A stretch of 64,000 nt of DNA, taken from NCBI RefSeq assembly GCF_900105345.1, contig NZ_FNSN01000003.1, forward strand, positions 2,976,001 to 3,040,000, in the 5' to 3' direction. Shown piece after piece: positions 1 through 7,527 of this stretch. Every line of letters begins with the position of its first letter. Within the stretch, counting starts at the first letter, position 1. Made by a program: the position numbers and the translations under genes. The notes beneath the pieces are model-generated. The model did no database searches. It saw only the letters and a list, made by a program, of their open reading frames with translations, and had not been told where the DNA came from. This DNA is from Arthrobacter woluwensis. Lineage in GTDB: Bacteria > Actinomycetota > Actinomycetes > Actinomycetales > Micrococcaceae.

Positions 1-1581
1 AACGCGTTCAACTTCCCCGTCTGGGGCATGCTCGAAAAGCTCGCCCCCGCGTTCCTGGCCGGTCTGCCGAGCATCGTGAAGCCGGCCAGCCAGACGTCGT
101 ACCTGACCGAGGCCGTCGTGCGCCGGATCATCGAATCCGGCATCCTGCCCGAAGGGTCGCTCCAGCTCGTCAGCGGCTCCGCGGGCGACCTCCTCGACCA
201 CCTCGGCGAGCAGGACTCCGTGGACTTCACCGGCTCCGCGTCCACCGCCGACCTCCTGCGCCGTCACCCGGCCGTGCTGGAACGCGGCGTCCGGCTGGGC
301 GTGGAGGCCGACTCGCTCAACTGCTCCATCCTGGGCCTGGACGTGACGCCCGACGACCCGGAGTTCGACCTGTTCATCAAGGGGGTCGTGGCGGAGATGA
401 CCGTCAAGGCGGGCCAGAAGTGCACCGCGATCCGCCGGGCGATCGTGCCGGAGCCCCTCGCGGACGCCGTCATCCAGGCCCTCAGCGACCGCCTGGCGAA
501 GACCGTGGTCGGGGATCCGGCGAACGAGGCCGTGCGCATGGGCGCCCTGGCCAGCCGCGAGCAGCGCGACGAGGTCCGGAAGGCGATCGACGAGCTGCGG
601 CGCGGGGCCGACGTCGTATTCGGCGATCCGGACCGGGTGGACACCGTCGGCGCCGACGCCGAGGCCGGCGCCTTCCTCTCCCCCGTCCTCCTGAAGGCGC
701 GGGAGGGCGCGAGCGAGCCGCACGACGTCGAGCCCTTCGGTCCCGTGAGCACGGTGCTGACGTACCGGACGACGGAGGAGGCGATCGCGCTGGCGGCGCG
801 CGGCAAGGGCAGTCTCGCGGCGTCGCTCGTGACGCACGATCCGCGGATCGCCCGCGACGTCACCTTGGGTCTCGCGCCCTGGCATGGCCGCGTGCTCGTC
901 CTGGACCGCGACGACGCCGGCGAGTCGACCGGGCACGGCAGCCCCCTCCCGGTGCTGGTCCACGGCGGTCCGGGTCGCGCGGGCGGCGGCGAGGAGCTCG
1001 GCGGCATCCGTGGCGTCCTGCACCACATGCAGCGCACCGCCATCCAGGGCTCGCCCGACATGATCACCGCGATCACCGGGCGCTGGACCACCGGTTCCCG
1101 GCGCGACGTGGGCGAGGTGCACCCGTTCCGGAAGAGCCTCGCGGAACTGAAGATCGGGGACGGCATCAGCTCGGCGCCCCGCACCGTGACTCTCGCGGAC
1201 ATCGACCACTTCGCCGACTTCACCGGGGACACCTTCTACGCGCACACCGATCCGGAAGCCGCCGCGGCCAACCCGCTGTTCGGCGGGATCGTGGCGCACG
1301 GCTACCTTGTGGTGTCGCTGGCGGCCGGCCTCTTCGTGGAGCCGAACCCGGGACCGGTCCTGGCCAACTTCGGCGTGGACCACCTGCGCTTCCTGACGCC
1401 GGTCAAGGCCGGGGACTCGATCGCCGTCGACCTCACCGTCAAGCAGATCACCCCGCGCAACTCCGCCGATTACGGCGAGGTCCGCTGGGATGCCGTGGTG
1501 CGGAACCAGGACGGCGAGACCGTGGCGACCTACGACGTGCTGACCCTCGTGGCGAAGGAACTCACGCCCGCCGCCGGCTGA
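1..1581 (+). CDS. paaZ: Bifunctional phenylacetate ring-opening enzyme PaaZ, 5' truncated by window edge
   Basis: The frame is open from base 1, so the gene starts outside the window. About 526 codons remain of a protein usually near 680 residues. The first part is an aldehyde dehydrogenase domain with the nucleophile in GQKCT (Cys about visible residue 141). The last third is a MaoC-type hot-dog hydratase (FADFTGDTFYAHTD, then HGYLVVSLAAG). In the family this fusion hydrolyses oxepin-CoA and oxidises the semialdehyde product during aerobic phenylacetate breakdown in the cytosol. The TetR gene follows after 25 nt and paaK lies nearby, which supports the pathway assignment. The identification rests on the ALDH-MaoC fusion, which is specific to PaaZ-like proteins. 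Confidence 0.93.
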   Translation, partial: NAFNFPVWGMLEKLAPAFLAGLPSIVKPASQTSYLTEAVVRRIIESGILPEGSLQLVSGSAGDLLDHLGEQDSVDFTGSASTADLLRRHPAVLERGVRLGVEADSLNCSILGLDVTPDDPEFDLFIKGVVAEMTVKAGQKCTAIRRAIVPEPLADAVIQALSDRLAKTVVGDPANEAVRMGALASREQRDEVRKAIDELRRGADVVFGDPDRVDTVGADAEAGAFLSPVLLKAREGASEPHDVEPFGPVSTVLTYRTTEEAIALAARGKGSLAASLVTHDPRIARDVTLGLAPWHGRVLVLDRDDAGESTGHGSPLPVLVHGGPGRAGGGEELGGIRGVLHHMQRTAIQGSPDMITAITGRWTTGSRRDVGEVHPFRKSLAELKIGDGISSAPRTVTLADIDHFADFTGDTFYAHTDPEAAAANPLFGGIVAHGYLVVSLAAGLFVEPNPGPVLANFGVDHLRFLTPVKAGDSIAVDLTVKQITPRNSADYGEVRWDAVVRNQDGETVATYDVLTLVAKELTPAAG

Positions 1582-1606
1582 CGCGGCACCGTGGGAAGAT
1601 GTTCCG

Positions 1607-2317
1607 ATGCGCACCCAGGACACCCTCGAGGAGAGGACCCAAGAGAAGGGGGCCGCGGACGGGAAACCGGCGGCCCGCGAGCCCTACACCCTAGACCGGC
1701 TCCTGGATGTGGCGGTGCGGGTCTTCACGGAGCGCGGCTACGACGGCACGAGCTTCCAGCACCTCTCCCAGGCCTCCGGGCTCTCGAAGTCCTCGATCTA
1801 CCACCACATCGAGGGCAAGGAACATCTGCTCCGGCTGGGCCTGGAGAGGGCGCTCGAACCACTCATGGCCACGATCGCCGAGCCGGAGGCCACCACCGGC
1901 CCGGCGATCGACCGGCTGCGCTTCCTGATCCGCCGGAACATCGAGATCCTCACGGAGCGGCTCCCCTACGTGACGCTCCTCCTCAACGTGCACGGCAACA
2001 CCGCGACGGAGCGCTGGGCCCTGGAACAGCGGCGGACGTACAACCACGCGGTGGCCGCCGTGGTCCAGGAGGCGATCGACCAGGGTGCCGTGCGGTCCGA
2101 CGTCGACGCCAAGACGACGGCCCGCCTCGTCTTCGGCATGATCAACTCCGTGCGCGAGTGGTACCGCCTGGAGCGCAACGAGGCCGCCGGGCGGAACGAG
2201 AGCGCAGGGTCGAACGACGGCGCCGGCCTCAACGACAGAGCTTTGCAGAACGACGGCGCAGCGCGGCTGGCCGACCAGGTGCTGTCGCTGCTCCTGGACG
2301 GCATCCGGACGCGGTGA
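1607..2317 (+). CDS. paaR: TetR-family regulator of phenylacetate catabolism (PaaR-like)
   Basis: 236 aa. The N-terminal TetR helix-turn-helix is clear (RLLDVAVRVFTERGYDGTSF, then LSKSSIYHHIEGKEHLL, residues about 30-75), followed by a helical ligand domain with a typical TetR C-terminus (AKTTARLVFGMINSVREWY). It lies 25 nt after paaZ and is probably cotranscribed with it. A TetR-type palindrome sits upstream of paaK at 4283-4298. In actinobacteria PaaR represses paa genes and is released by phenylacetyl-CoA; assigning that role here is inference from position. Residues 190-219 are an odd run of six-residue Asn/Asp-rich repeats encoded by five 18-bp units, placed just before the last helix. 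The ATG at 1607 has no strong Shine-Dalgarno. Confidence 0.82.
   Translation: MRTQDTLEERTQEKGAADGKPAAREPYTLDRLLDVAVRVFTERGYDGTSFQHLSQASGLSKSSIYHHIEGKEHLLRLGLERALEPLMATIAEPEATTGPAIDRLRFLIRRNIEILTERLPYVTLLLNVHGNTATERWALEQRRTYNHAVAAVVQEAIDQGAVRSDVDAKTTARLVFGMINSVREWYRLERNEAAGRNESAGSNDGAGLNDRALQNDGAARLADQVLSLLLDGIRTR
2174..2263 (+). repeat. Five tandem 18-bp repeats inside the paaR-like gene
   Basis: Five in-frame 18-nt units, each carrying AACGAG or AACGAC at the same place, encode x-N-[E/D]-x-A-x: RNEAAG, RNESAG, SNDGAG, LNDRAL, QNDGAA. They lie between the helix ending in EWYRLE and the final helix RLADQVLSLLL. Such a direct repeat can change copy number by slippage. Confidence 0.8.
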
Positions 2318-2352
2318 AGGGGCCGGGCCAGGCGCGATGACCGGCCCGCGCC

Positions 2353-2412
2353 GTTGACCTTGCAGTTTCTCGGGCTTCCGGGAACTCAGCCCCGAGAAAC
2401 TGCAAGGTCGAC
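2353..2412. repeat. Palindromic intergenic repeat, family A copy 1
   Basis: Inverted repeat with arms of about 22 nt and a 15-nt centre. The left arm contains GACCTTGCAGTTTCTCGGG and the right arm CCCGAGAAACTGCAAGGTC, agreeing at 21 of 22 positions. A second copy lies at 2674-2733. The pair brackets the small gene at 2472-2678. Confidence 0.85.
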
Positions 2413-2458
2413 CCCGGATTCCGGCCCCAAGGGGTGCCGCACCCCCGTGCACCGGTCG

Positions 2459-2464
2459 TAACAT
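2459..2464 (+). promoter_or_regulatory. Putative leaderless -10 box of small membrane gene
   Basis: TAACAT ends 7 nt before the ATG at 2472, the spacing of a leaderless transcript. It overlaps the upstream ATG at 2463, which argues that 2472 is the true start. Confidence 0.5.
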
Positions 2465-2471
2465 GGCGACT

Positions 2472-2678
2472 ATGACCGCACCACGGAAGTTCAACTGGCT
2501 CGCCTATGTGGTGAGCATGGGGCTCTACGCTGCGTCGTGGGGACCGCTCGGCTTCGTCAACGGGTTCCTGCTCGCCTGCGCGGGCCTGGTAGTCGTCGTG
2601 GTGTGGCAGCGGTCCGTCCGCCGCCACACCCCGGACCTCGCCGTCGTCCCCGGGCTGACGTCGCCGCACCGCCGTTGA
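2472..2678 (+). CDS. Small two-helix membrane protein, unknown function
   Basis: 68 aa from ATG 2472 (71 aa from ATG 2463). I do not recognise a family. It has two hydrophobic segments, LAYVVSMGLYAASWGPLGFV and NGFLLACAGLVVVVVW, then a basic tail beginning RSVRRHT, so it is probably an inner-membrane protein with a cytosolic C-terminus. The shape recalls small actinobacterial membrane proteins of unknown role. The gene is bracketed by two copies of palindromic repeat family A, and its TGA stop (2676-2678) lies inside the downstream copy. A TAnnnT box 7 nt before the start supports expression. Confidence 0.6.
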   Translation: MTAPRKFNWLAYVVSMGLYAASWGPLGFVNGFLLACAGLVVVVVWQRSVRRHTPDLAVVPGLTSPHRR

Positions 2679-2733
2679 CCTTGCACTTTCTCGGGGTTGC
2701 AGCACCCTGAGCCCCGAGAAAGTGCCATCTCAA
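2674..2733. repeat. Palindromic intergenic repeat, family A copy 2
   Basis: The left arm contains GACCTTGCACTTTCTCGGGG and the right arm CCCCGAGAAAGTGCCATCTC. Compared with copy 1, a G-to-C change in the left arm is matched by a C-to-G change in the right arm (GCAG/CTGC becomes GCAC/GTGC). This compensatory change suggests that the hairpin itself is maintained. The stop codon of the preceding gene lies in the left arm. Confidence 0.85.
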
Positions 2734-2752
2734 ACCGCTCCCGGTCGCGCCC

Positions 2753-2758
2753 TAGGAT
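2753..2758 (+). promoter_or_regulatory. Putative leaderless -10 box of 44-aa gene
   Basis: TAGGAT with a 6-nt gap to the ATG at 2765. Confidence 0.45.
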
Positions 2759-2764
2759 GAAGCC

Positions 2765-2899
2765 ATGGCACGCGTCCGGAGCCTTTCCAGAGGCAGGACC
2801 GCCGACGTTGCGGGCCGGCTCGCAGCCCTGGGCGGGCTGGCCGGAGCAGGGACCATCGTGTCCGGGCTGCTGCTGTGGGCAGACGCCTGGGGCTTCTGA
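2765..2899 (+). CDS. Very small hypothetical membrane protein (44 aa)
   Basis: ATG 2765 to TGA 2899. A basic N-terminus (MARVRSLSRGRTADVAGRL) is followed by one hydrophobic stretch (AALGGLAGAGTIVSGLLLW) and a short tail. I recognise no family. Support comes from the TAGGAT box exactly 6 nt upstream, the signal-anchor shape and its separate position between repeat copy 2 and the convergent paaK. A chance open frame of this length is possible in GC-rich DNA, so confidence is moderate. Confidence 0.4.
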   Translation: MARVRSLSRGRTADVAGRLAALGGLAGAGTIVSGLLLWADAWGF

Positions 2900-2937
2900 G
2901 CACGCGACGACGCCCGCCCGCGTCCCAGCCGCGCAAG

Positions 2938-4245
2938 CTACCTCTTCGGGCGGCTGTCGATGATCCGGCGCATCTTGCCGTTGGAACGTTCCATGCTGCC
3001 CGGGATCACGACGTCCACGGCGACCGTGACGCCGATCTTGCTCTTGACCAGCCGCTTCAGCGTCATCGCCGCAGCGTGCGCGGCCGCGACGGTGACGCCG
3101 TCGCGCTGTTCGACCCGCACGGTCAGCTCGTCCAGCATGCCCTGCCGCGAGAGGTGGCACTGGAAGTGCGGTGACAGCTCCGGGGTGTGGAGGATGAGCT
3201 CCTCGATCTGGGTGGGGAACAGGTTCACGCCGCGCAGGATGATCATGTCGTCCGTGCGGCCGGTGATCTTCTCGATCCGGCGCATGGTGCGCGCGGTGCC
3301 CGGCAGAAGCCGCGTCAGATCGCGGGTGCGGTACCGGATGATCGGCATGGCCTGCTTGGTCAGGGACGTGAACACCAGCTCGCCCTCCTGGCCTTCCGGC
3401 ACCGGTTCCAGGGTGATGGGGTCGACGATCTCCGGGTAGAAGTGATCCTCCCAGACCGTCAGCCCGTCCTTCGTCTCGACGCACTCGCTGGCCACGCCCG
3501 GACCGATGACCTCGGACAGCCCGTAGATGTCCACGGCGTGCATGTCGAGGCGCTCCTCCATCTCGCGGCGCATGTCGTTGGTCCACGGCTCGGCGCCGAA
3601 GATGCCGACCTTGAGGGAGGTGGAGCGCGGGTCGACACCCTGACGTCCCATCTCCTCGATGACCGCGAGCATGTAGGACGGGGTGACCATGATGATGTCC
3701 GGCTTGAAGTCCTGGATGAGCTGGACCTGGCGCTCGGTCATGCCACCGGAGACGGGCACCACCGTGCAGCCCAGGTGCTCGGCGCCGGCGTGTGCGCCGA
3801 GGCCGCCCGTGAACAGGCCGTAGCCGTAGGCGTTGTGCAGCATGTCGCCCGGTCGTCCGCCGGCGGCCCGGATGCTGCGGGCCATGACCGTGGCCCACAT
3901 GGCCAGGTCGTCTTTCGTGTAGCCGACCACGGTCGGGCGCCCGGTGGTCCCCGAGGAGGCATGAACCCGCGCCACCTGCTCGCGCGGCACGGCGAGCATG
4001 CCGAAGGGGTAGTTCTCCCGGAGGTCGGCCTTGCTGGTGAACGGGAAACGGGACAGATCCTCCAAGGAGGTCAGGTCTTCCGGGTGCACCCCGGCCTCAT
4101 CGAACGCCTTCCGGTAGTGCGGGACGTTGTCGTAGGCGTGACGCAGCGTCCATTTCAAGCGGTCCAGCTGCAGCGCCCGCAGCTCGTCGACGGAAGCGGT
4201 CTCGATGGGGTCCAGCTCATCGGGACGCGGAGTCAGGTCCTGCAT
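2938..4245 (-). CDS. paaK: Phenylacetate-CoA ligase
   Basis: 435 aa, the usual length of PaaK. It activates phenylacetate to phenylacetyl-CoA with ATP, the first step of the aerobic pathway that PaaZ continues. Visible features are the adenylation P-loop ASSGTTGRPT (residues about 96-105), YGLSEVIGPG for substrate and AMP binding, RTRDLTRLLPG, and a C-terminal subdomain with GRTDDMIILRGVNLFP. The start is ATG 4245, preceded by a strong Shine-Dalgarno (GGAGGAG). The promoter region holds a 16-nt palindrome that is the likely PaaR operator. A strong terminator follows the converging copA side at 4351-4387. Confidence in function is high. Confidence 0.95.
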   Translation of the reverse strand: MQDLTPRPDELDPIETASVDELRALQLDRLKWTLRHAYDNVPHYRKAFDEAGVHPEDLTSLEDLSRFPFTSKADLRENYPFGMLAVPREQVARVHASSGTTGRPTVVGYTKDDLAMWATVMARSIRAAGGRPGDMLHNAYGYGLFTGGLGAHAGAEHLGCTVVPVSGGMTERQVQLIQDFKPDIIMVTPSYMLAVIEEMGRQGVDPRSTSLKVGIFGAEPWTNDMRREMEERLDMHAVDIYGLSEVIGPGVASECVETKDGLTVWEDHFYPEIVDPITLEPVPEGQEGELVFTSLTKQAMPIIRYRTRDLTRLLPGTARTMRRIEKITGRTDDMIILRGVNLFPTQIEELILHTPELSPHFQCHLSRQGMLDELTVRVEQRDGVTVAAAHAAAMTLKRLVKSKIGVTVAVDVVIPGSMERSNGKMRRIIDSRPKR

Positions 4246-4282
4246 GCTTCACTCCTCCAGCTCAGGGGCGCGCAGTATTACT

Positions 4283-4298
4283 TACCGAACATTCGGTA
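4283..4298. promoter_or_regulatory. TetR-type operator upstream of paaK (putative PaaR site)
   Basis: TACCGAACATTCGGTA is an inverted repeat TACCGAA-N2-TTCGGTA lying 38 nt upstream of the paaK start. Arms of ACCGA/TCGGT are those reported for actinobacterial PaaR sites. The regulator is inferred from the TetR gene next to paaZ. Confidence 0.72.
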
Positions 4299-4350
4299 CT
4301 ATAGCGTGTTCCACGTCACACCGGTAGGTCCGTCCACTCCCCCGGGAACG

Positions 4351-4387
4351 GCGAAGGACCCGCCCGGGCACCGGACGGGTCCTTCGC
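4351..4387. terminator. Rho-independent terminator of copA
   Basis: 12-bp GC-rich stem GCGAAGGACCCG / CGGGTCCTTCGC with a 13-nt loop, 17 nt past the copA stop on the minus strand and upstream of paaK. Confidence 0.8.
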
Positions 4388-4403
4388 GGATGACGCGCGA
4401 GGG

Positions 4404-6629
4404 TCAGGACACGGCGCCCTTGAACCGCCGGAGCCGCAGACTGTTCCCCACCACGAACACACTGGAGAACGCCATGGCCGCCCCGGCGATCATCGGGTTC
4501 AGCAGCCCGAGCGCAGCCAGCGGGATCGCCGCCACGTTGTAGGCGAACGCCCAGAACAGGTTGACCTTGATGGTGCGCAGCGTCGCCCGCGAGAGCCGGA
4601 TCGCGTCGACGGCTCCGAGCAGGTCCCCGCGCACCAGGGTGAGGTCGGACGCCTCGATGGCCGCGTCCGTCCCGGTCCCCATCGCCAGGCCCAGATCGGC
4701 GGCCGCGAGCGCCGCGGCGTCGTTGACCCCGTCACCGGCCATCGCCACCACGCGCCCTTCGGCCTGGAGCCCGCGCACCACGTCCACCTTGTCCTGCGGC
4801 AGGACCTCCGCGACCACCTGCTCGATCCCCACCTCGGCGGCGATGCGGCGTGCCACAGCCTCGTTGTCGCCGGTCAGCAGCACCGGCTCGAGGCCCAGAC
4901 CCTTGAGGCGGCGGACAGCCTCGGCGCTGCTCGGCTTGAGCCGGTCGGCGACGGTCAGCACCGCTCGCACTTCACCGTCCCAGCCGACGACGACGGCGGT
5001 CCGCCCCTGCGCCTCGGCCTCGGCCTTGGCACGGCGCAGGTCCTCGGGCAGAGTCAGCCCCTCCGCGGCGAGGAACGCTTCGCGGCCCGCGAGGACGCCC
5101 ACGCCCTCGACCGTTCCGCGGACGCCGAGCCCCTGCTCGTTCCGGAACCCGGAGACCCGCAGAAGCTCCCCGGTCTCCGCCTCGACCCCGCGCGCGATCG
5201 CTCGGGCGATCGGGTGCTCACTCGCGTGTTCCAGCGCTCCGGCCAGGCGCAGCGCGGTCAGGCGGCCCGCCGGATCCCCACCGACCGTCAGGACCTCGTC
5301 CAGTTCCATCGTGCCGGTCGTGACGGTGCCGGTCTTGTCGAGGACCACGGTGTCGACGCGGCGAGTGCTCTCCAGGACCTCCGGGCCCTTGATGAGGATG
5401 CCGAGCTGCGCGCCGCGCCCCGTGCCGACCAGGAGGGCGGTCGGCGTGGCGAGACCCAGGGCGCACGGGCACGCGATGATCAGGACGGCCACCGCGGCGG
5501 TGAAGGCCGCGGCGACGGGCTGGCCCAGCAGGAGCCAGGCGACGAGCGTGAGCAGCGCGATGCCGATGACCACCGGCACGAAGACCCCGGAGATCCGGTC
5601 CGCCAGCCGCTGGACCTCGGCTTTGCCGGACTGCGCATCCTCGACGAGCCGGGCCATCCGGGCGAGCTGGGTGTCGTTGCCGATGCGGGACGCCCGGACC
5701 ACGATGCGACCCGAGGTGTTCACGGTGGCGCCGACCACGGCGTCGCCGGGTGCGACGTCCACGGGGACGGATTCGCCGGTGATCATCGAGGCGTCGACGG
5801 CCGAGACGCCGTCCACCACGCTGCCGTCGGTGGCGATCTTCTCGCCGGGCCGCACGACGAACTCATCCCCCACGCGGAGTTCCGCCACGGGGATCCGGCG
5901 CTCTCCGCCGTCGCGCAGGACGGTGACGTCCTTGGCGCCCAGTTCCAGGAGGGCCCGCAAGGCCGCGCCGGCCTGACGCTTCGACCGCTTCTCGAAGTAC
6001 CGTCCGGCCAGGAGGAACATGGTCACCCCGGCGGCGACCTCCAGGTAGATGTTGCTGGCGCCGTCGCTGCGCTGGATGGCGAAGGAGAACTCGTGCCGCA
6101 TCCCGAGCATGCCGGCGTGGCCGAGGAAGAGCGCATAAAGGGACCAGAGATAGGCCGCCAGGGTGCCGACCGAGACCAGGGTGTCCATGGTGGCCGCGCC
6201 GTGGCGGAGGTTGGTCCAGGCCGCCCGGTGGAACGGCCAGGCGCCCCAGAGGATGACCGGGGTCGCCAGGACCAGGGACACCCACTGCCAGCCGGTGAAC
6301 TGGAACGCCGGGACCATCGACAGCACGATCACCGGGACCGCCAGCACGACGGAGGTCCAGAGGCGGCGGCGCAGGGAGTTCAGCTCCGAGTCGTCCTGCG
6401 GAGCCTCCTCCTCATGAACGGTGGCGCCGTAACCGGCCTGCTCCACCGCGCCGATGAGCAGCGCGACGTCGAAGCCTCCGGGCGCCGTGACGCGCGCCTT
6501 CTCGGTGGCGTAGTTGACCGTGGCCTCGACCCCGTCCACCTTGTTGAGCTTGCGCTCGATGCGGTTGGCGCAGGAGGCGCAGGTCATCCCGGTGATGTCG
6601 AGTTCGACCTCGGTGGCGGTGCTGCTCAT
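4404..6629 (-). CDS. copA: Copper-translocating P1B-type ATPase
   Basis: 741 aa, the normal length for CopA with one metal-binding domain. Residues 8-72 form an HMA domain with GMTCASC (Cys17, Cys20). The transport motif CPC is at 387-389 in [18 protein letters not shown] is near 284, DKTGT near 431, and the HPIA, TGDN and GDGVND motifs follow. About eight membrane helices are visible. It exports Cu(I) from the cytosol at the expense of ATP. Two near-perfect CsoR-like palindromes lie just upstream of the ATG, so copper induction is very likely, although no csoR or copZ gene is in the window. The Shine-Dalgarno AAAGGGGA precedes ATG 6629. Confidence 0.95.
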   Translation of the reverse strand: MSSTATEVELDITGMTCASCANRIERKLNKVDGVEATVNYATEKARVTAPGGFDVALLIGAVEQAGYGATVHEEEAPQDDSELNSLRRRLWTSVVLAVPVIVLSMVPAFQFTGWQWVSLVLATPVILWGAWPFHRAAWTNLRHGAATMDTLVSVGTLAAYLWSLYALFLGHAGMLGMRHEFSFAIQRSDGASNIYLEVAAGVTMFLLAGRYFEKRSKRQAGAALRALLELGAKDVTVLRDGGERRIPVAELRVGDEFVVRPGEKIATDGSVVDGVSAVDASMITGESVPVDVAPGDAVVGATVNTSGRIVVRASRIGNDTQLARMARLVEDAQSGKAEVQRLADRISGVFVPVVIGIALLTLVAWLLLGQPVAAAFTAAVAVLIIACPCALGLATPTALLVGTGRGAQLGILIKGPEVLESTRRVDTVVLDKTGTVTTGTMELDEVLTVGGDPAGRLTALRLAGALEHASEHPIARAIARGVEAETGELLRVSGFRNEQGLGVRGTVEGVGVLAGREAFLAAEGLTLPEDLRRAKAEAEAQGRTAVVVGWDGEVRAVLTVADRLKPSSAEAVRRLKGLGLEPVLLTGDNEAVARRIAAEVGIEQVVAEVLPQDKVDVVRGLQAEGRVVAMAGDGVNDAAALAAADLGLAMGTGTDAAIEASDLTLVRGDLLGAVDAIRLSRATLRTIKVNLFWAFAYNVAAIPLAALGLLNPMIAGAAMAFSSVFVVGNSLRLRRFKGAVS

Positions 6630-6652
6630 GTGGTTCCCCTTTCACAACGATC

Positions 6653-6669
6653 ATACCCCCTAGGGGTAT
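6653..6669. promoter_or_regulatory. CsoR-like operator 1 upstream of copA
   Basis: ATACCCCCTAGGGGTAT, a 17-nt inverted repeat of the C-run/G-run kind bound by copper-sensing CsoR repressors, 24 nt upstream of the copA start. Confidence 0.75.
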
Positions 6670-6680
6670 CTGAAATTCAA

Positions 6681-6699
6681 CATACCCCCTGGGGGTATG
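6681..6699. promoter_or_regulatory. CsoR-like operator 2 upstream of copA
   Basis: CATACCCCCTGGGGGTATG is a perfect palindrome around a central T. Its centre is 29 bp from that of operator 1, so two repressor oligomers could bind. It also lies close to the divergent XRE-cupin promoter. Confidence 0.75.
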
Positions 6700-6723
6700 T
6701 AGTCGCAAGCATTCTCTTCTGCG

Positions 6724-6740
6724 GTGCACGATTCGTGCAC
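6724..6740. promoter_or_regulatory. Perfect palindrome in the XRE-cupin promoter (putative autoregulatory operator)
   Basis: GTGCACGATTCGTGCAC is a perfect 17-nt palindrome directly abutting the TATGAT -10 box at 6741-6746. A bound repressor would cover the -35/spacer region. A third GCAC lies at 6747-6750. Confidence 0.6.
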
Positions 6741-6746
6741 TATGAT
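6741..6746 (+). promoter_or_regulatory. Leaderless -10 box of XRE-cupin gene
   Basis: TATGAT (one mismatch to TATAAT), 6 nt before ATG 6753. Confidence 0.6.
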
Positions 6747-6752
6747 GCACTC

Positions 6753-7358
6753 ATGGATGAAGCGGCGGAATCACTGGCGCAGGCGATCGGCGCCCGGGTC
6801 CGGCAGGAGCGCAAAGCCCTGGCCTGGACCCTGGATCAGCTCGCCGATGCCGCGGGCGTGAGCCGCCGCATGGTCGTCAACGTGGAGCAGGGCTCCGTGA
6901 ACCCCAGCGTCGGCACGCTGCTGCGGCTCAGTGACGCACTCGGCGTCGGACTCCCCGCGCTCGTCGAGCCGCCCGCGACCCGTGCGGCGAAGGTGACACG
7001 GCACGGCGACGGTGCGGTCCTCTGGACCGGGGCGGCCGGTGGCCGGGGTGTGCTGGTCGCGGGGACGCAGCCACCGGACGTGGTCGAGCTCTGGGACTGG
7101 ACCCTGGCGCCCGGCGAACTGCACGTCAGCGAAGCGCACTCCGAGGGCACCCGCGAACTCCTGCAGGTGCAGGTGGGCGCGATCGTCGTGACGGTGGACG
7201 GGAAGAGCTACGAGCTCAGCACCGGCGACGCCCTCTCCTTCTTCGGCGACTCGGACCACTCCTACCGGAACCCGCACGCTGACCCCGCTCGGTTCCTTCT
7301 CACGGTCCACGAGCCCGGGGTCGGCACGCCCCGGACGCTCGACACGGAGCACGGCTGA
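6753..7358 (+). CDS. XRE-family regulator with C-terminal cupin sensor domain
   Basis: 201 aa. The N-terminal helix-turn-helix of XRE type spans residues about 8-65 (LDQLADAAGVSRRMVVNVEQ, then NPSVGTLLRLSDALGV). The C-terminal half is a cupin (ELLQVQVGAIVVTVDGKSYE, LSTGDALSFFGDSDHSYRNP). This architecture is typical of metabolite-responsive repressors such as PuuR. The start is fixed by a TATGAT box 6 nt upstream. The next gene in the same direction, an EamA exporter, is its probable target together with itself. The ligand cannot be told from sequence; an amino acid or its derivative would fit the transporter. Confidence 0.85.
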   Translation: MDEAAESLAQAIGARVRQERKALAWTLDQLADAAGVSRRMVVNVEQGSVNPSVGTLLRLSDALGVGLPALVEPPATRAAKVTRHGDGAVLWTGAAGGRGVLVAGTQPPDVVELWDWTLAPGELHVSEAHSEGTRELLQVQVGAIVVTVDGKSYELSTGDALSFFGDSDHSYRNPHADPARFLLTVHEPGVGTPRTLDTEHG

Positions 7359-7527
7359 CGGCAGGCGCCACGGGTCCGCCTGGGGGGCCGCTCGACGGCG
7401 CCACGCCGGTGACGGCGACGGCCCACCGCAGGGGTGGACCCCGTGCTTCCGAACCCCCGGTTTCAGTACACCGCGCGCTCGTCCCCCTCTCGATTTCTCA
7501 CTCAAACCACCCCACGAACGGAGCATC

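Noticed and set aside
264-1232. Long open frame on the minus strand opposite paaZ
   Set aside because: Arg/Ser/Pro-rich shadow of the coding strand, typical for high-GC DNA; no domain and no start signal.
3187-4542. 451-codon plus-strand frame across paaK and the intergenic region
   Set aside because: Antisense shadow of paaK; the composition (Asp/His/Gly-rich) is that of reversed codons and no family is recognisable.
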